Shown: positions 1 to 9,839 of the stretch, piece after piece
Layout: each line of letters begins with the position of its first letter
Numbering within the stretch: position 1 is the first letter of the stretch
Source of the DNA: Bauldia litoralis
GTDB taxonomy: Bacteria > Pseudomonadota > Alphaproteobacteria > Rhizobiales > Kaistiaceae
Assembly: GCF_900104485.1 (NCBI RefSeq)
Contig: NZ_FMXQ01000006.1
Span: 1 to 64,000 of the forward strand
Direction: 5' to 3'
Length of the DNA: 64,000 bases
The notes under the pieces: model-generated
The model's database searches: none
What the model saw: only the letters and a program-made list of their open reading frames with translations
What the model was told of the DNA's origin: nothing
Program-made: the position numbers and the translations under genes

Positions 1-5
1 TCCAC

Positions 6-45
6 CATGCTTCGCATGGTCCCCCTCCCCCGTGAACGGGGGAGG
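6..45. repeat. Two adjacent perfect hairpins downstream of rpoD
   Basis: Two inverted repeats stand side by side just past the rpoD stop. The first has arms CATGC/GCATG (6-10 and 14-18) around TTC. The second has 10-bp arms at 24-33 and 36-45 (CCTCCCCCGT and its complement) around GA. There is no T-run, so an intrinsic terminator is not obvious. The pattern looks like the short dispersed palindromic elements common between genes of GC-rich alphaproteobacteria. It may still protect or end the rpoD transcript. Confidence 0.5.
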
Positions 46-68
46 ATGCGCGGTGCGAGCGTCGCGCC

Positions 69-2120
<2,052 letters not shown>

Positions 2121-2360
2121 GCACGTCTCCGAAGGGGGCGCGAACCGGGGGCCGGGAAGCTCCCGCGCGCGTCACTCTATGTCACCGAACCTGTATTCCA
2201 ACGACCGGGCGGCCCCAGTATCTAGGCCGTTCGGTCCAATCTTTCCAGACACCTACGGCATCGCGCGTTAAACGGCGATTAACCGTGACGTTTCGACAAC
2301 GCCGTGTTGCTCTCCTGTCCGCTCTTCCGGCAAGGACGACAGCCGTTCCCGACGAACGAT

Positions 2361-4304
2361 CTAGAACACCCGGGCCTCGCGACCGGAGGACGCTCCGAAT
2401 CCTTCGATCAAAGCCTCCATCCCTTCGACGCTCGCCAACTGGTTCTGGATGTCGACAAGTCGCGCGAGATTGGCCTCGCTTGCATCCTGCGCGAGCGCGG
2501 CCTCCGCTTCCTTGAGTTCCTTATGTAACGTCCGCTGCCGCCTGTGCAAGGTCAAGGCCTGATGCCAGCCTTTTTCGGCGTCCTCGTCGGAGGCCGCGGT
2601 GGTGGCCAGCCACAGCCCACAGGCGGAAATCTGGGCGTCGAGACGGGTAACAAGCGCGGAAAACCGCGATTGCGCCAGCCGCTCCCGCAGCGCGGCGGCC
2701 TCGACATCGTGATCGGTTGCGACGATTTCAAGCAGGGCGGCCTGCAACCCGGCGAGATCGGGATGGCCGATCTCGACATGGGCGAATTCGTCGAGATGGC
2801 GGACGATCAGCGCCGGGTGGTCGAGCATGGTCATCACCAGCACCGCCTCGCGTAGCGGCGGCGTGCCCTGGCGGGAGAGGATGCCGGTGCGGCGCAACCG
2901 GTCGGAGACCGGGATCTGGGTCCGGCCGGGACCGGTGGAGCGTCCGTCGCGTCGTCCGCCGCCGAACCCGCCGCGCTCGCCATAGCCGGAGCGTCCACCG
3001 TCGTCGCGGCCGCGGCCGCCATAGCGGCGCTCGGGCGCGGGGAAGAAGGCGACCAGCCGCTCGGTCAGGGCCTGGCTGTAGTGGCGGCGCACGCTTTCGT
3101 CGCCGATGGCGCGGGCGATCTCGCGCAGCCGCGCCTCGAGGGCGGCGCGGCGCTCGGGCGTGTCGAAGACGCCGGACTCGGTTTCGCGCGACCAGATCAG
3201 GTCGACCAGCGGCCGGGCGGCGGCCAGCACGTCGGCCATGGCCTGGCGGCCGGCGGTGCGGATCAGGTCGTCGGGGTCCTGGCCCTCGGGCAGCAGGGCG
3301 AAGCGCAGGCTCTTGCCCGGCTGGAGGAAGGGCAGCGCCGTCTCGGCGGCGCGCCAGGCGGCGCGGACCCCGGCGGAATCGCCGTCGAAGCAGAGGATCG
3401 GCTCGTCGGCCATCCGCCACAGGATCTCGAGCTGGCGGTCGGTGAGGGCGGTGCCGAGCGGCGCGACGGTGTGGCCGAAGCCGGCGCCGACCATCTGGAT
3501 GACATCGACATAGCCCTCGACGGCGATGACGGTATCGGCGTCATGCGCCGCCTTGCGGGCCTCGGCGCCGTTATAAAGGAGGCTGCCCTTGTGAAAGAGG
3601 TCGGTCTCCGGCGAGTTGAGGTACTTGGCCGGCACGTCGGAGGACATCGCCCGGCCGCCGAACCCGACGATGCGGCCGCGAAAATCGGCGATCGGGAAGA
3701 TCACCCGGTCGCGAAAGCGATCGAAGGAAACCGGCACGTCGTCGCCGGTGATCAGCAGCCCGGCCTCGACCATCTGTTCCTGCGAGACATTCTTCGAGGC
3801 GAGGTGCTGCTTCAGCGCACCACGGTCGGCCGGGGCGTAGCCGATGCGGAAGCGCTTCTGGAGGTTCGGGCCGATATCGCGATTGGTGAGATAGCCGCGG
3901 GCGCTCGCGCCGGCGCGCGATTGCAGCGCCTCCTCGTAGAAGGCGGTGGCGAGTTCCATCACTTCGTGGAGGGTGGCGCGGACCTTCTCGCGCTCCTCAG
4001 CCTGGGCGTCGCGGGCCGGCATCGCGACGCCGGCATCCTTCGCCAGCCGCTCGACCGCCTCGGGGAAGGTGAGCCCTTCGGTCTCCATCAGGAAAGTGAA
4101 GATGTCGCCGTTCTTCTGGGCCGAGAAGTCAAACCACTTCCCCTTCTGGTCGTTGACGTAGAAGGACGGCGTCTTCTCGGCATTGAACGGGGAGAGGCCA
4201 GCGAATTCGCGGCCCTGCTTCTTTAGCTTGACCCGCCGGCCGATGACCGCCGAGGTCGGCAGCCGGGCACGGATTTCGTCAAGGAAGGAGGGCGGAAATC
4301 GCAT
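2361..4304 (-). CDS. dnaG: DNA primase DnaG with metal-less zinc-ribbon domain
   Basis: Makes the RNA primers for DNA replication and works with the DnaB helicase. The protein has 647 residues. The N-terminal zinc-ribbon-like domain (residues 1-95) reads GLSPFNAEKTPSFYVNDQKG and WFDFSAQKNGDIFTF. The Cys/His ligands of the classic CPFH...CFGC motif are replaced by Ser, Asn, Asp and Ala. The RNA polymerase/TOPRIM core follows, with EGYVDV and the acidic FDGDSAG motif. A Gly/Arg-rich linker leads to the C-terminal helicase-binding domain. Start MRFPPSFLDEIR matches alphaproteobacterial DnaG. Loss of the ligands is known to me from Bradyrhizobium-type primases, so it is probably a lineage trait rather than a defect. 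Confidence 0.97.
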   Translation of the reverse strand: MRFPPSFLDEIRARLPTSAVIGRRVKLKKQGREFAGLSPFNAEKTPSFYVNDQKGKWFDFSAQKNGDIFTFLMETEGLTFPEAVERLAKDAGVAMPARDAQAEEREKVRATLHEVMELATAFYEEALQSRAGASARGYLTNRDIGPNLQKRFRIGYAPADRGALKQHLASKNVSQEQMVEAGLLITGDDVPVSFDRFRDRVIFPIADFRGRIVGFGGRAMSSDVPAKYLNSPETDLFHKGSLLYNGAEARKAAHDADTVIAVEGYVDVIQMVGAGFGHTVAPLGTALTDRQLEILWRMADEPILCFDGDSAGVRAAWRAAETALPFLQPGKSLRFALLPEGQDPDDLIRTAGRQAMADVLAAARPLVDLIWSRETESGVFDTPERRAALEARLREIARAIGDESVRRHYSQALTERLVAFFPAPERRYGGRGRDDGGRSGYGERGGFGGGRRDGRSTGPGRTQIPVSDRLRRTGILSRQGTPPLREAVLVMTMLDHPALIVRHLDEFAHVEIGHPDLAGLQAALLEIVATDHDVEAAALRERLAQSRFSALVTRLDAQISACGLWLATTAASDEDAEKGWHQALTLHRRQRTLHKELKEAEAALAQDASEANLARLVDIQNQLASVEGMEALIEGFGASSGREARVF

Positions 4305-4745
4305 TGTCGCGGGTGATTCGGTCCGGGTTATCGTGGGCGCGTATCACTATAGGACAGTCGAGCGTGGCAAGGGGATGGCGCGGACGACTGTGAGGGTTGT
4401 CCCGGTTATCCACAGGGGGGGCGCTTCCAGTTTCCATCGGACAAGCGCAGTCGCGCCGCAGTTTGTCGGCGATGCGAAGGCTTCGGCTTTCTCGCCTGTG
4501 AGGAACGCCTCGGCTTGCACCATCGCAACTGGACATGCCCTGGCAAATGCATGGCCTAGCCGCCCGGCAAGAAGGGCGGCAAGGCACGGGCGAAGTCGAT
4601 GACACTAGAGCGGTGGGCGACGATCGCTAAGAAGTATGACGCAAGCATCTGAAAAACAACAGATAAATAGAATATGCATAAAAATCTTTGCGTTTTCGGG
4701 GTGCATTGCTACCCTCCAGCTTCAATGATTCTTGGAGCGCGACGT
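4305..4745. other. Intergenic region upstream of dnaG, with one perfect DnaA box
   Basis: About 440 bp without a convincing gene. The left part must hold the dnaG promoter, but I could not place -35/-10 boxes with confidence. A perfect DnaA box TTATCCACA lies at 4406-4414 on the plus strand. From about 4600 base composition becomes visibly AT-richer and stays so through the next two genes. The last 70 bp probably contain the promoter of the gene at 4746. A GGAG 10 nt upstream of its ATG is a credible ribosome binding site. Confidence 0.5.
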
Positions 4746-5330
4746 ATGGTTTTCCCGCCAAAGGACGAAGTTCAGGCCATCCTTGCAGATTTCGAGGACC
4801 GCATGGCGGCAATCCTCGAAGGGGCTTGGCAGGAGTGGCTCGATGTGCCGCGCCGCGCGGCCCTGTCTCCTCGCTCCCGGGCTTCCATGGTCTTTGATTT
4901 CATCCGGCGTCGCGCTTTGGAGGAGTTCGACAGCGACCCAGAGATCAGGGCAATTCCGAAGGGGCAGACGGTCCACTTTCTATTCCATGACAAGGTGCTC
5001 CTCCGGTTCAAAAAGGCAAACACGAGGGGGCTTGGCTCGAATATCGAGACGCAAGCCGTAATCGAGTTCATCGACCCCCAGATGTCTTTGCTTCCTCTTC
5101 CGCCGATTTACCACGTCGAGGGGTGCTACCATCTGGACAAACTGGCGACGAAGATGGCCCTGCTGACCGTCGCTGCTCGTCAGCGCAACAAGCGCCTTTG
5201 GACCTATGAAATGAGGCGGTCGGCGGATACCCGTGTAATGCCGCTTCCAATGGCTCCGAGACACGACGGTGGTTTGCCAGAGGTCCGCGTCCGCAAGTCT
5301 GCGGAGAAGCCCGCCAAGCAAGGCGAATAG
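4746..5330 (+). CDS. Hypothetical protein, partner of the ImmA-type peptidase gene
   Basis: A 194-residue protein with no signal peptide or membrane segment, so probably cytoplasmic. I chose ATG 4746 (MVFPPKDEVQ) because a GGAG precedes it by 10 nt; the frame stays open upstream to 4674. I do not recognise a named domain. The middle, with VHFLFHDKVLLRFKK, LGSNIETQAVIEF and a basic C-terminus, resembles uncharacterised proteins that I remember beside HTH-ImmA genes. The stop is 3 bp before the next start, so the two genes are almost certainly co-transcribed. Base composition is lower in GC than in dnaG or the downstream genes, which suggests recent transfer. A role as target, toxin or sensor in a two-gene module is inference. 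Confidence 0.8.
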   Translation: MVFPPKDEVQAILADFEDRMAAILEGAWQEWLDVPRRAALSPRSRASMVFDFIRRRALEEFDSDPEIRAIPKGQTVHFLFHDKVLLRFKKANTRGLGSNIETQAVIEFIDPQMSLLPLPPIYHVEGCYHLDKLATKMALLTVAARQRNKRLWTYEMRRSADTRVMPLPMAPRHDGGLPEVRVRKSAEKPAKQGE

Positions 5331-5333
5331 TCC

Positions 5334-6410
5334 ATGCCACCGAACGGGGAGATGCTGCGCCTTGCGCGGCAGAGAAAGAGATTCCGCCAAGTCGATGCCG
5401 CAGCTCGGCTCGGCGTGGAGCAACCCGTACTATCTCGGGTTGAGAATGGCTTGGTGTCTGCTGGCGATGAACTCATCCAGCGCGCTGAGTTGGTGTACGA
5501 GATGCCGCACTCGTTCTTCGAGATAACCGATCCGGTTTACGGAGCGCCGGTCAGCGTTCACCCGATGTGGCGTCGCAAAGCTGATGTGATCGGCCGCGAC
5601 ATGGACGCGGTTGTCGCGGAGTTGAATATCCGCGTGATGCATCTGCGGCGGCTCTTGGAAGGCGCGGAATACGCGCACACGGAGACATTGCCCCGGTTGG
5701 ACATTGATGATTATGGGTCGGCCGAAAAGATCGCTGGTCTTGTAAGGGCGCACTGGAAAGTGCCGAAAGGCCCAATCGCGGACCTCACGCTTCTAGTCGA
5801 GCGCGCGGGTGTGATTGTGTATCAATCGCCTTTGGCCGGCGCGGCGATAAGCGGCGTGACTTTCGCAACGCCTGGCGTGCCCCCATTGGTCGTCGTCAAC
5901 AGCGAGCAACCCGCAGATCGGCGTCGGTTTACATTGGCGCATGAGCTGGGTCATCTGGTGATGCATCGCTTCCCGTCCCCGAAGATGGAGGATGAAGCAA
6001 ACGAATTTGCGTCAGCGCTGCTCATGCCAGCCTCCGATCTGCGCCCGTATGTTGCTGGTCGTCGTGTTGATTTGGCACTTCTGGCTTCTCTGAAGCCGGA
6101 GTGGAAGGTTGCCATGCAGGCACTGTTGATGAGGGTGTCGGCCCTCAACCTCGTGACCGCGCATCAAGCTCGCAATATGTGGAAACAAATCAGCGCTCGC
6201 CGCTTGAAATTACGCGAGCCACCCGAACTCGATTTCCCCGCAGAACAACCAACGGTCATTGATTCAATTCTTCGAGTCCACCTAGAGGGTTTGGGATATT
6301 CGGAGAGTGACCTTGCGCAGCTACTGCGGATCCATCCTTGGGATTTGCGCGCGCTGTACGGAATCGAAGCAAAGGAGCCTCCGCGTCCCCGCCTCACCAT
6401 TGTGAGGTGA
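5334..6410 (+). CDS. XRE-family HTH protein fused to ImmA/IrrE-type metallopeptidase
   Basis: A 358-residue fusion. Residues 5-60 form a Cro/CI-type helix-turn-helix (LRLARQRKRFRQVDAAARLG...). Residues about 150-230 form an ImmA/IrrE (DUF955) zinc peptidase with H203-E-L-G-H207 and the downstream E221-A-N-E-F-A, followed by the usual LLMP. All metal and catalytic residues look intact. Characterised relatives (Bacillus ImmA, Deinococcus IrrE) cleave a DNA-bound repressor to switch on a mobile element or stress response; HTH fusions also occur in toxin-antitoxin-like modules. The gene starts 3 bp after its partner. The target is unknown. A regulator that cleaves or is cleaved together with the partner protein is inference. 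An IS1-type transposase tail lies just downstream. Confidence 0.9.
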   Translation: MPPNGEMLRLARQRKRFRQVDAAARLGVEQPVLSRVENGLVSAGDELIQRAELVYEMPHSFFEITDPVYGAPVSVHPMWRRKADVIGRDMDAVVAELNIRVMHLRRLLEGAEYAHTETLPRLDIDDYGSAEKIAGLVRAHWKVPKGPIADLTLLVERAGVIVYQSPLAGAAISGVTFATPGVPPLVVVNSEQPADRRRFTLAHELGHLVMHRFPSPKMEDEANEFASALLMPASDLRPYVAGRRVDLALLASLKPEWKVAMQALLMRVSALNLVTAHQARNMWKQISARRLKLREPPELDFPAEQPTVIDSILRVHLEGLGYSESDLAQLLRIHPWDLRALYGIEAKEPPRPRLTIVR

Positions 6411-6824
6411 AAAAAAATGGTTGGTCCTGGCCCGTTGGCGACCGTGGCGCTGAGACGGCCAACTACTTCATGGTCGATCCTGCCGAGCGGCTTTCAGGCC
6501 ACGTTTAACTGACCACAGACTCTGGTCGAAGGAAGGTGTCGTGGCGCTGATTGACGCCCGTGCACCGAAGCCGGCTCGGCCGAAGACTTACCGGAAGCGC
6601 GTTCAGGGCTAGTGTGGTCCGAACGTGTCTATAGCGCGAGCCGCTGCCTCGTCGCCAATGGACTTGGCTCGCTCGGCAAGATCGTCGGTCATCCAACTCG
6701 GATACAAAGGCGGCTTTCTCTTGGAAGCTCCGCCCCAGACCAAATTTCAAACTGACACACAACCGCGTGCTTGTCCTGTGCCGCTTTTGCACGGACTGTT
6801 CTGTCTCCGGGCCCGGGGGACGTC
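6411..6824. other. Gene-poor junction region with degraded remnants
   Basis: No complete recognisable gene. A 33-codon frame starts with GTG 6407, overlaps the peptidase stop as GTGA, and ends at 6508; whether it is expressed is unclear. A transposase tail follows (see separate entry). On the minus strand an open frame of 44 codons (6609-6743, possible TTG start) reads PPLYPSWMTDDLAERAKSIG and ends DTFGPH. It looks like the C-terminal end of a lost gene, but I do not recognise it. The right part must hold the promoter of the gene at 6825. The mixture suggests the right-hand edge of an acquired segment. Confidence 0.5.
6505..6612 (+). pseudogene. C-terminal remnant of an IS1-type (DDE) transposase
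   Basis: In this frame the DNA reads LTDHRLWSKEGVVALIDARA then PKPARPKTYRKRVQG and a stop. This matches the conserved tail (LTDxxWSxEDIVALIDAR...KPYRKR) that I remember from the 300-residue IS1-family transposases common in Rhizobiales. Nothing upstream in the same frame continues the protein, and no second terminal repeat was found, so it is a truncated relic. It lies 95 bp after the peptidase gene and marks past insertion activity at the edge of the low-GC segment. Confidence 0.55.
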
Positions 6825-8510
6825 ATGATTCGCGCAATTGGCATGGTTTCGCAGGGCTGGCGAGGATGGTTCTTGCCGACCCTTGCTGCCTTTGCCGTGC
6901 TGGTTCTCGCCTCGTCCGCCGCGCCATCCTTCGCCCAGCCGGCCCAGGAGGCGGCGGACAACATGACGACGGTGATCGAGCGGTTCGAGCCGCCGCCGCG
7001 GCGGCCACCGTCGGTCGGGGTGACGGTTGATGCCGACGTGCTCGGCATTCCAGCGGGGCAACTCGACACGGTCCGCTTCCGATTGACTGCCATCGACCTG
7101 GTCGGCGCCAAGTCGGTGCCGACCGATCAACTCGCGGCCTTGTGGCGCGGCATGATCGGCCGCGAAATTTCGCTCGCCGATCTCCGCGACGTTCTCGACG
7201 GCATCGCCGAGGTCTACCGGCAGAACGACTATTACGGACTGGCGATCGCGCCGCCCCAGGATTTCAGCGACGGTCGCATCGAGGTGCGGGTCTATGAGGC
7301 CTATATCCGCGAGGTGGTGATCGTCGGCGACTATCCGGGACTGGCGGAGCGGCTCGACCCGTATATCGCAAGGATCGTCGCCATGGACCCGGTGCGGATC
7401 TCGCGGCTCGAACGCTATCTCCTGCTGAAGGCCGACCTGGCCGGGGTGACGCTCGACGCGCAATTCTCGAAGATCCCGGACGAGCCGGGCGCCGGCAAGC
7501 TGGAACTCACCGTCGGGTTCGACCGCCAGGTGATCGCCGGGCGGGTCGACAATTTCGGCAACGATGAGACCGGGCCGCTCACCGCCTCGATGACTGCGCG
7601 GTTCAACGACCTGTTCGGGCAGTTCGAGGGCACGGATTTCCTGGCGGTGACCAATCCGCTGGAGCCGGACGAACTCGTCTTCCTGCGGCTGTCACAGATC
7701 TACCAGCTCGGGCCGAGCGGCTTCGCGGCCGGCTACGAGATCGGCCAGGTCTGGTCGAATCCGGGCGGTGACCTTGCCGCGCTCGACGTTCACGCCGAGA
7801 CGACGATCGGCAAGGTCCATCTCGACTACGCCTTCATGCGGCGGATCGAACGCAGCCTGATCGGTTCGCTGGCCCTCAACACGAAGAATGTGGCTGTCGA
7901 CGTCGGCGAACTGCCGGCGACCCGCGAATACAATCGCTGGGTCACCGCCGGCGCCACGTATGACGACGTCATCGCCGGCGCGGCGCTGATCATCGAGGTC
8001 GCCGTGGCGCAGGGGCTCGATGACCTCGGCTCGACCGGCGAGGACGCCGACTTCCGCTTCGTCTCCTTCGACGGCACCCTCGGCCGCGATCTCACGGAGA
8101 CGGTGACCGCGGGGCTCAGGGTCACAGGCCAGAAGGCGTTGACGCCATTGCCCTCCGCGGTCAAGTTCGATGTCGGCGGCGAGAATTACGGTCGCGCCTT
8201 CGATGGCGGCACGATCACCGGCGAGGACGGCGTGGCGGCGGCGCTGGAGATCGGCAAGCGCATCGACACCGGCGTTGCCTGGCTGCAGGGCTTCACGATC
8301 TTCGCCTTCGGCGACTATGGCGCGGTGTGGAACGACCCCGGTGTCGCGCCCTACGAATTCGCGGCGCTTGGCTCCTATGGCGGCGGCATCCGCAGCCGGC
8401 TCGGCAAGCACGGCTCGGTCGCCGCCTATGTCGCCGCGCCGTGGATCAACACGGCCAAGGGCACCGATCCGGGCGTCCGGTTTCGCTTCACGGCCGGCGT
8501 CCGATACTGA
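6825..8510 (+). CDS. Outer-membrane transporter of the TpsB (ShlB/FhaC/HecB) type
   Basis: Two-partner secretion beta-barrel that would export a TpsA exoprotein across the outer membrane. ATG 6825 is chosen because GGGGGA precedes it and it opens a classic signal peptide ending near SAAPSFA; the frame is open back to 6771. After the signal come a Pro-rich linker and POTRA-like repeats (FRLTAIDLVGAKSVP..., IEVRVYEAYIREVVIVGDY). A barrel of about 330 residues follows and ends in the aromatic signal FRFTAGVRY. The lid-loop motif usually written VRGY appears as NYGRAF at the expected place after FDVGG, keeping the Arg. No TpsA gene is adjacent, so the substrate is unknown. A moonlighting POTRA barrel with another role is possible. 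Confidence 0.8.
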   Translation: MIRAIGMVSQGWRGWFLPTLAAFAVLVLASSAAPSFAQPAQEAADNMTTVIERFEPPPRRPPSVGVTVDADVLGIPAGQLDTVRFRLTAIDLVGAKSVPTDQLAALWRGMIGREISLADLRDVLDGIAEVYRQNDYYGLAIAPPQDFSDGRIEVRVYEAYIREVVIVGDYPGLAERLDPYIARIVAMDPVRISRLERYLLLKADLAGVTLDAQFSKIPDEPGAGKLELTVGFDRQVIAGRVDNFGNDETGPLTASMTARFNDLFGQFEGTDFLAVTNPLEPDELVFLRLSQIYQLGPSGFAAGYEIGQVWSNPGGDLAALDVHAETTIGKVHLDYAFMRRIERSLIGSLALNTKNVAVDVGELPATREYNRWVTAGATYDDVIAGAALIIEVAVAQGLDDLGSTGEDADFRFVSFDGTLGRDLTETVTAGLRVTGQKALTPLPSAVKFDVGGENYGRAFDGGTITGEDGVAAALEIGKRIDTGVAWLQGFTIFAFGDYGAVWNDPGVAPYEFAALGSYGGGIRSRLGKHGSVAAYVAAPWINTAKGTDPGVRFRFTAGVRY

Positions 8511-8553
8511 CCGGCCGCTGCCGTCTTTCATTCCAGCCTGATGAGGCGTCGCG

Positions 8554-9063
8554 CTATTCGGTGCGGCCGACGAAGTCGTCCTTGACCAGCGGCACGCCGT
8601 TGGTCCGCAGGATGTTGTAGGCGGTGGTGAGGTGGAAATAGAAATTGGGCAGCGAGAAATGCAGGAAATAGTCGGTGCCGCTCAACGTCGCCTGCCGGCT
8701 TCCCAACGGAAAGGTTATCTCGCGATCCGCGCCGGCATCGACCGCCGCCGGGTCGGCGCTTTCGATGAAGGCCAGCGTCTCCGCGACCCGCTGCTTGAGG
8801 TCGTCAAAGCTTGCCGCCGCGTCGGTGATCTCCGGGATCGGCAGACCGGCGAGCCGGGCGACGCCGCGGAAGGCGTGGTTGGTTGCCGCCTGGACCTGGC
8901 GGCTGAACGGCCACATGTCCGGAAACAGGCGCGCGTCCAGCAGAGCGGAAGGCTCGATCTTGCCGGCTTCCGCATGGGCGGCCGCCTTGTCGAGCGTCGC
9001 GCTCAACTGATTGAGCAGACGTAGATAGACAGTTACCGATGCCTGGTGGAGCGATAGCGTCAT
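8554..9063 (-). CDS. DUF1993 family protein
   Basis: A 169-residue soluble protein of the DUF1993 family. Features seen are the N-terminal LHQASVTVYLRLLNQLSATL helix, DMWPFSRQVQAATNHAFRGV in the middle, and the C-terminal LPNFYFHLTTAYNILRTNGV. The family folds as a DinB-like four-helix bundle and has no assigned biochemical function. The gene stands alone, convergent with the TpsB gene and divergent from the copper/Spy-like operon. Confidence 0.85.
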   Translation of the reverse strand: MTLSLHQASVTVYLRLLNQLSATLDKAAAHAEAGKIEPSALLDARLFPDMWPFSRQVQAATNHAFRGVARLAGLPIPEITDAAASFDDLKQRVAETLAFIESADPAAVDAGADREITFPLGSRQATLSGTDYFLHFSLPNFYFHLTTAYNILRTNGVPLVKDDFVGRTE

Positions 9064-9217
9064 GATGGGCCTCGTCTGAAGGGGACAGCGGCCGGCAAGC
9101 TAGCACCACGGGCCAAAACGACAAGCAGCTTCGCTCGCGACGTGGCGCTCTTCGACGCGCTTCGATCACGATCGCGCGAAGCGCGACGATTTTCGTCACA
9201 CCGGCCGTTTCGCATTA

Positions 9218-9232
9218 TACCCCCATGGGGTA
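9218..9232. promoter_or_regulatory. CsoR/RcnR-type operator (TACCCCCATGGGGTA)
   Basis: A perfect inverted repeat, TACCCC-CAT-GGGGTA, lies 38 bp upstream of the next gene. CsoR-family repressors (copper CsoR, nickel RcnR, formaldehyde FrmR, persulfide CstR) bind G/C-tract dyads of exactly this form. It probably governs the Spy-like/cytochrome c pair. Which ligand is sensed cannot be told from the site, and no CsoR-family gene is in the window. Confidence 0.6.
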
Positions 9233-9270
9233 CTGTGCACCGATAGTGTCCACAACAACGGAGCGATCCC

Positions 9271-9813
9271 GTGCGAAGCATGACAACGGCAATCGCGGCG
9301 ATGGCAGCGACATTGTCTGTCGTCGCCCCATCGTTTGGCGCGGAGAACCAGCCCTACGCCGGACAGGAGACGCGCGTCGTCAAGGCGCTGTCCCCGGAGG
9401 ACGTGACGGGCCTGCGCGCCGGCGCTGGCCTCGGCTACGCCAAGGCCGCCGAACTCAACGGCTGGCCCGGACCCGCGCACGCACTGGAGATGCGCGATCG
9501 CCTGGATCTGTCGGCCGTGCAGGTCGCAGAACTCGAGACATTGCGCGCCGACATGCTGGCCCGGACGATGCCGCTCGGCGAAGAACTGATTGCGGCGGAA
9601 GGCGCTCTGGACCGCTTGTTCGCCGAGGGCGATCCGTCGGCATCCGCGGTCGAGGCGGCGACGGCAAGCATCGCGGCGATCGAAGGGCGGCTGAGGGCCG
9701 CGCACCTCGTTGCCCATCTGCGGACCGCGCCGGTGCTGACCAGGCATCAGACGATGCTCTACGCCCGGGAACGCGGCTACGACGGCGGCGGCCATGCCGG
9801 CCACGGCGGCTGA
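9271..9813 (+). CDS. Spy/CpxP-like periplasmic protein, probably metal-stress related
   Basis: A 180-residue protein with a signal peptide ending near PSFGA. The mature part starts with the PYAGQETRVVKALSPEDVTG segment. It then forms a helical, LTxxQ-like domain (LEMRDRLDLSAVQVAELETL...) as in Spy, CpxP and ZraP, and ends in a His/Gly-rich tail GGHAGHGG that could bind metal. GTG 9271 is preceded by GGAG at good spacing; ATG 9280 is the alternative. Known relatives are periplasmic chaperones induced by envelope or copper/zinc stress. A CsoR-type operator upstream and a c-type cytochrome downstream (26 bp) suggest a metal- or thiol-responsive operon. Confidence 0.75.
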   Translation: MRSMTTAIAAMAATLSVVAPSFGAENQPYAGQETRVVKALSPEDVTGLRAGAGLGYAKAAELNGWPGPAHALEMRDRLDLSAVQVAELETLRADMLARTMPLGEELIAAEGALDRLFAEGDPSASAVEAATASIAAIEGRLRAAHLVAHLRTAPVLTRHQTMLYARERGYDGGGHAGHGG

Positions 9814-9839
9814 CCGGCTCAGGCAAGGGATCCGAAGCG

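Noticed and set aside
4406-4414. Replication origin near dnaG
   Set aside because: Only one DnaA box and no AT-rich unwinding element or box cluster.
4279-4605. 108-codon minus-strand frame upstream of dnaG
   Set aside because: No ribosome binding site, Cys/Pro/Arg-rich low-plausibility product, and it covers the expected dnaG promoter.
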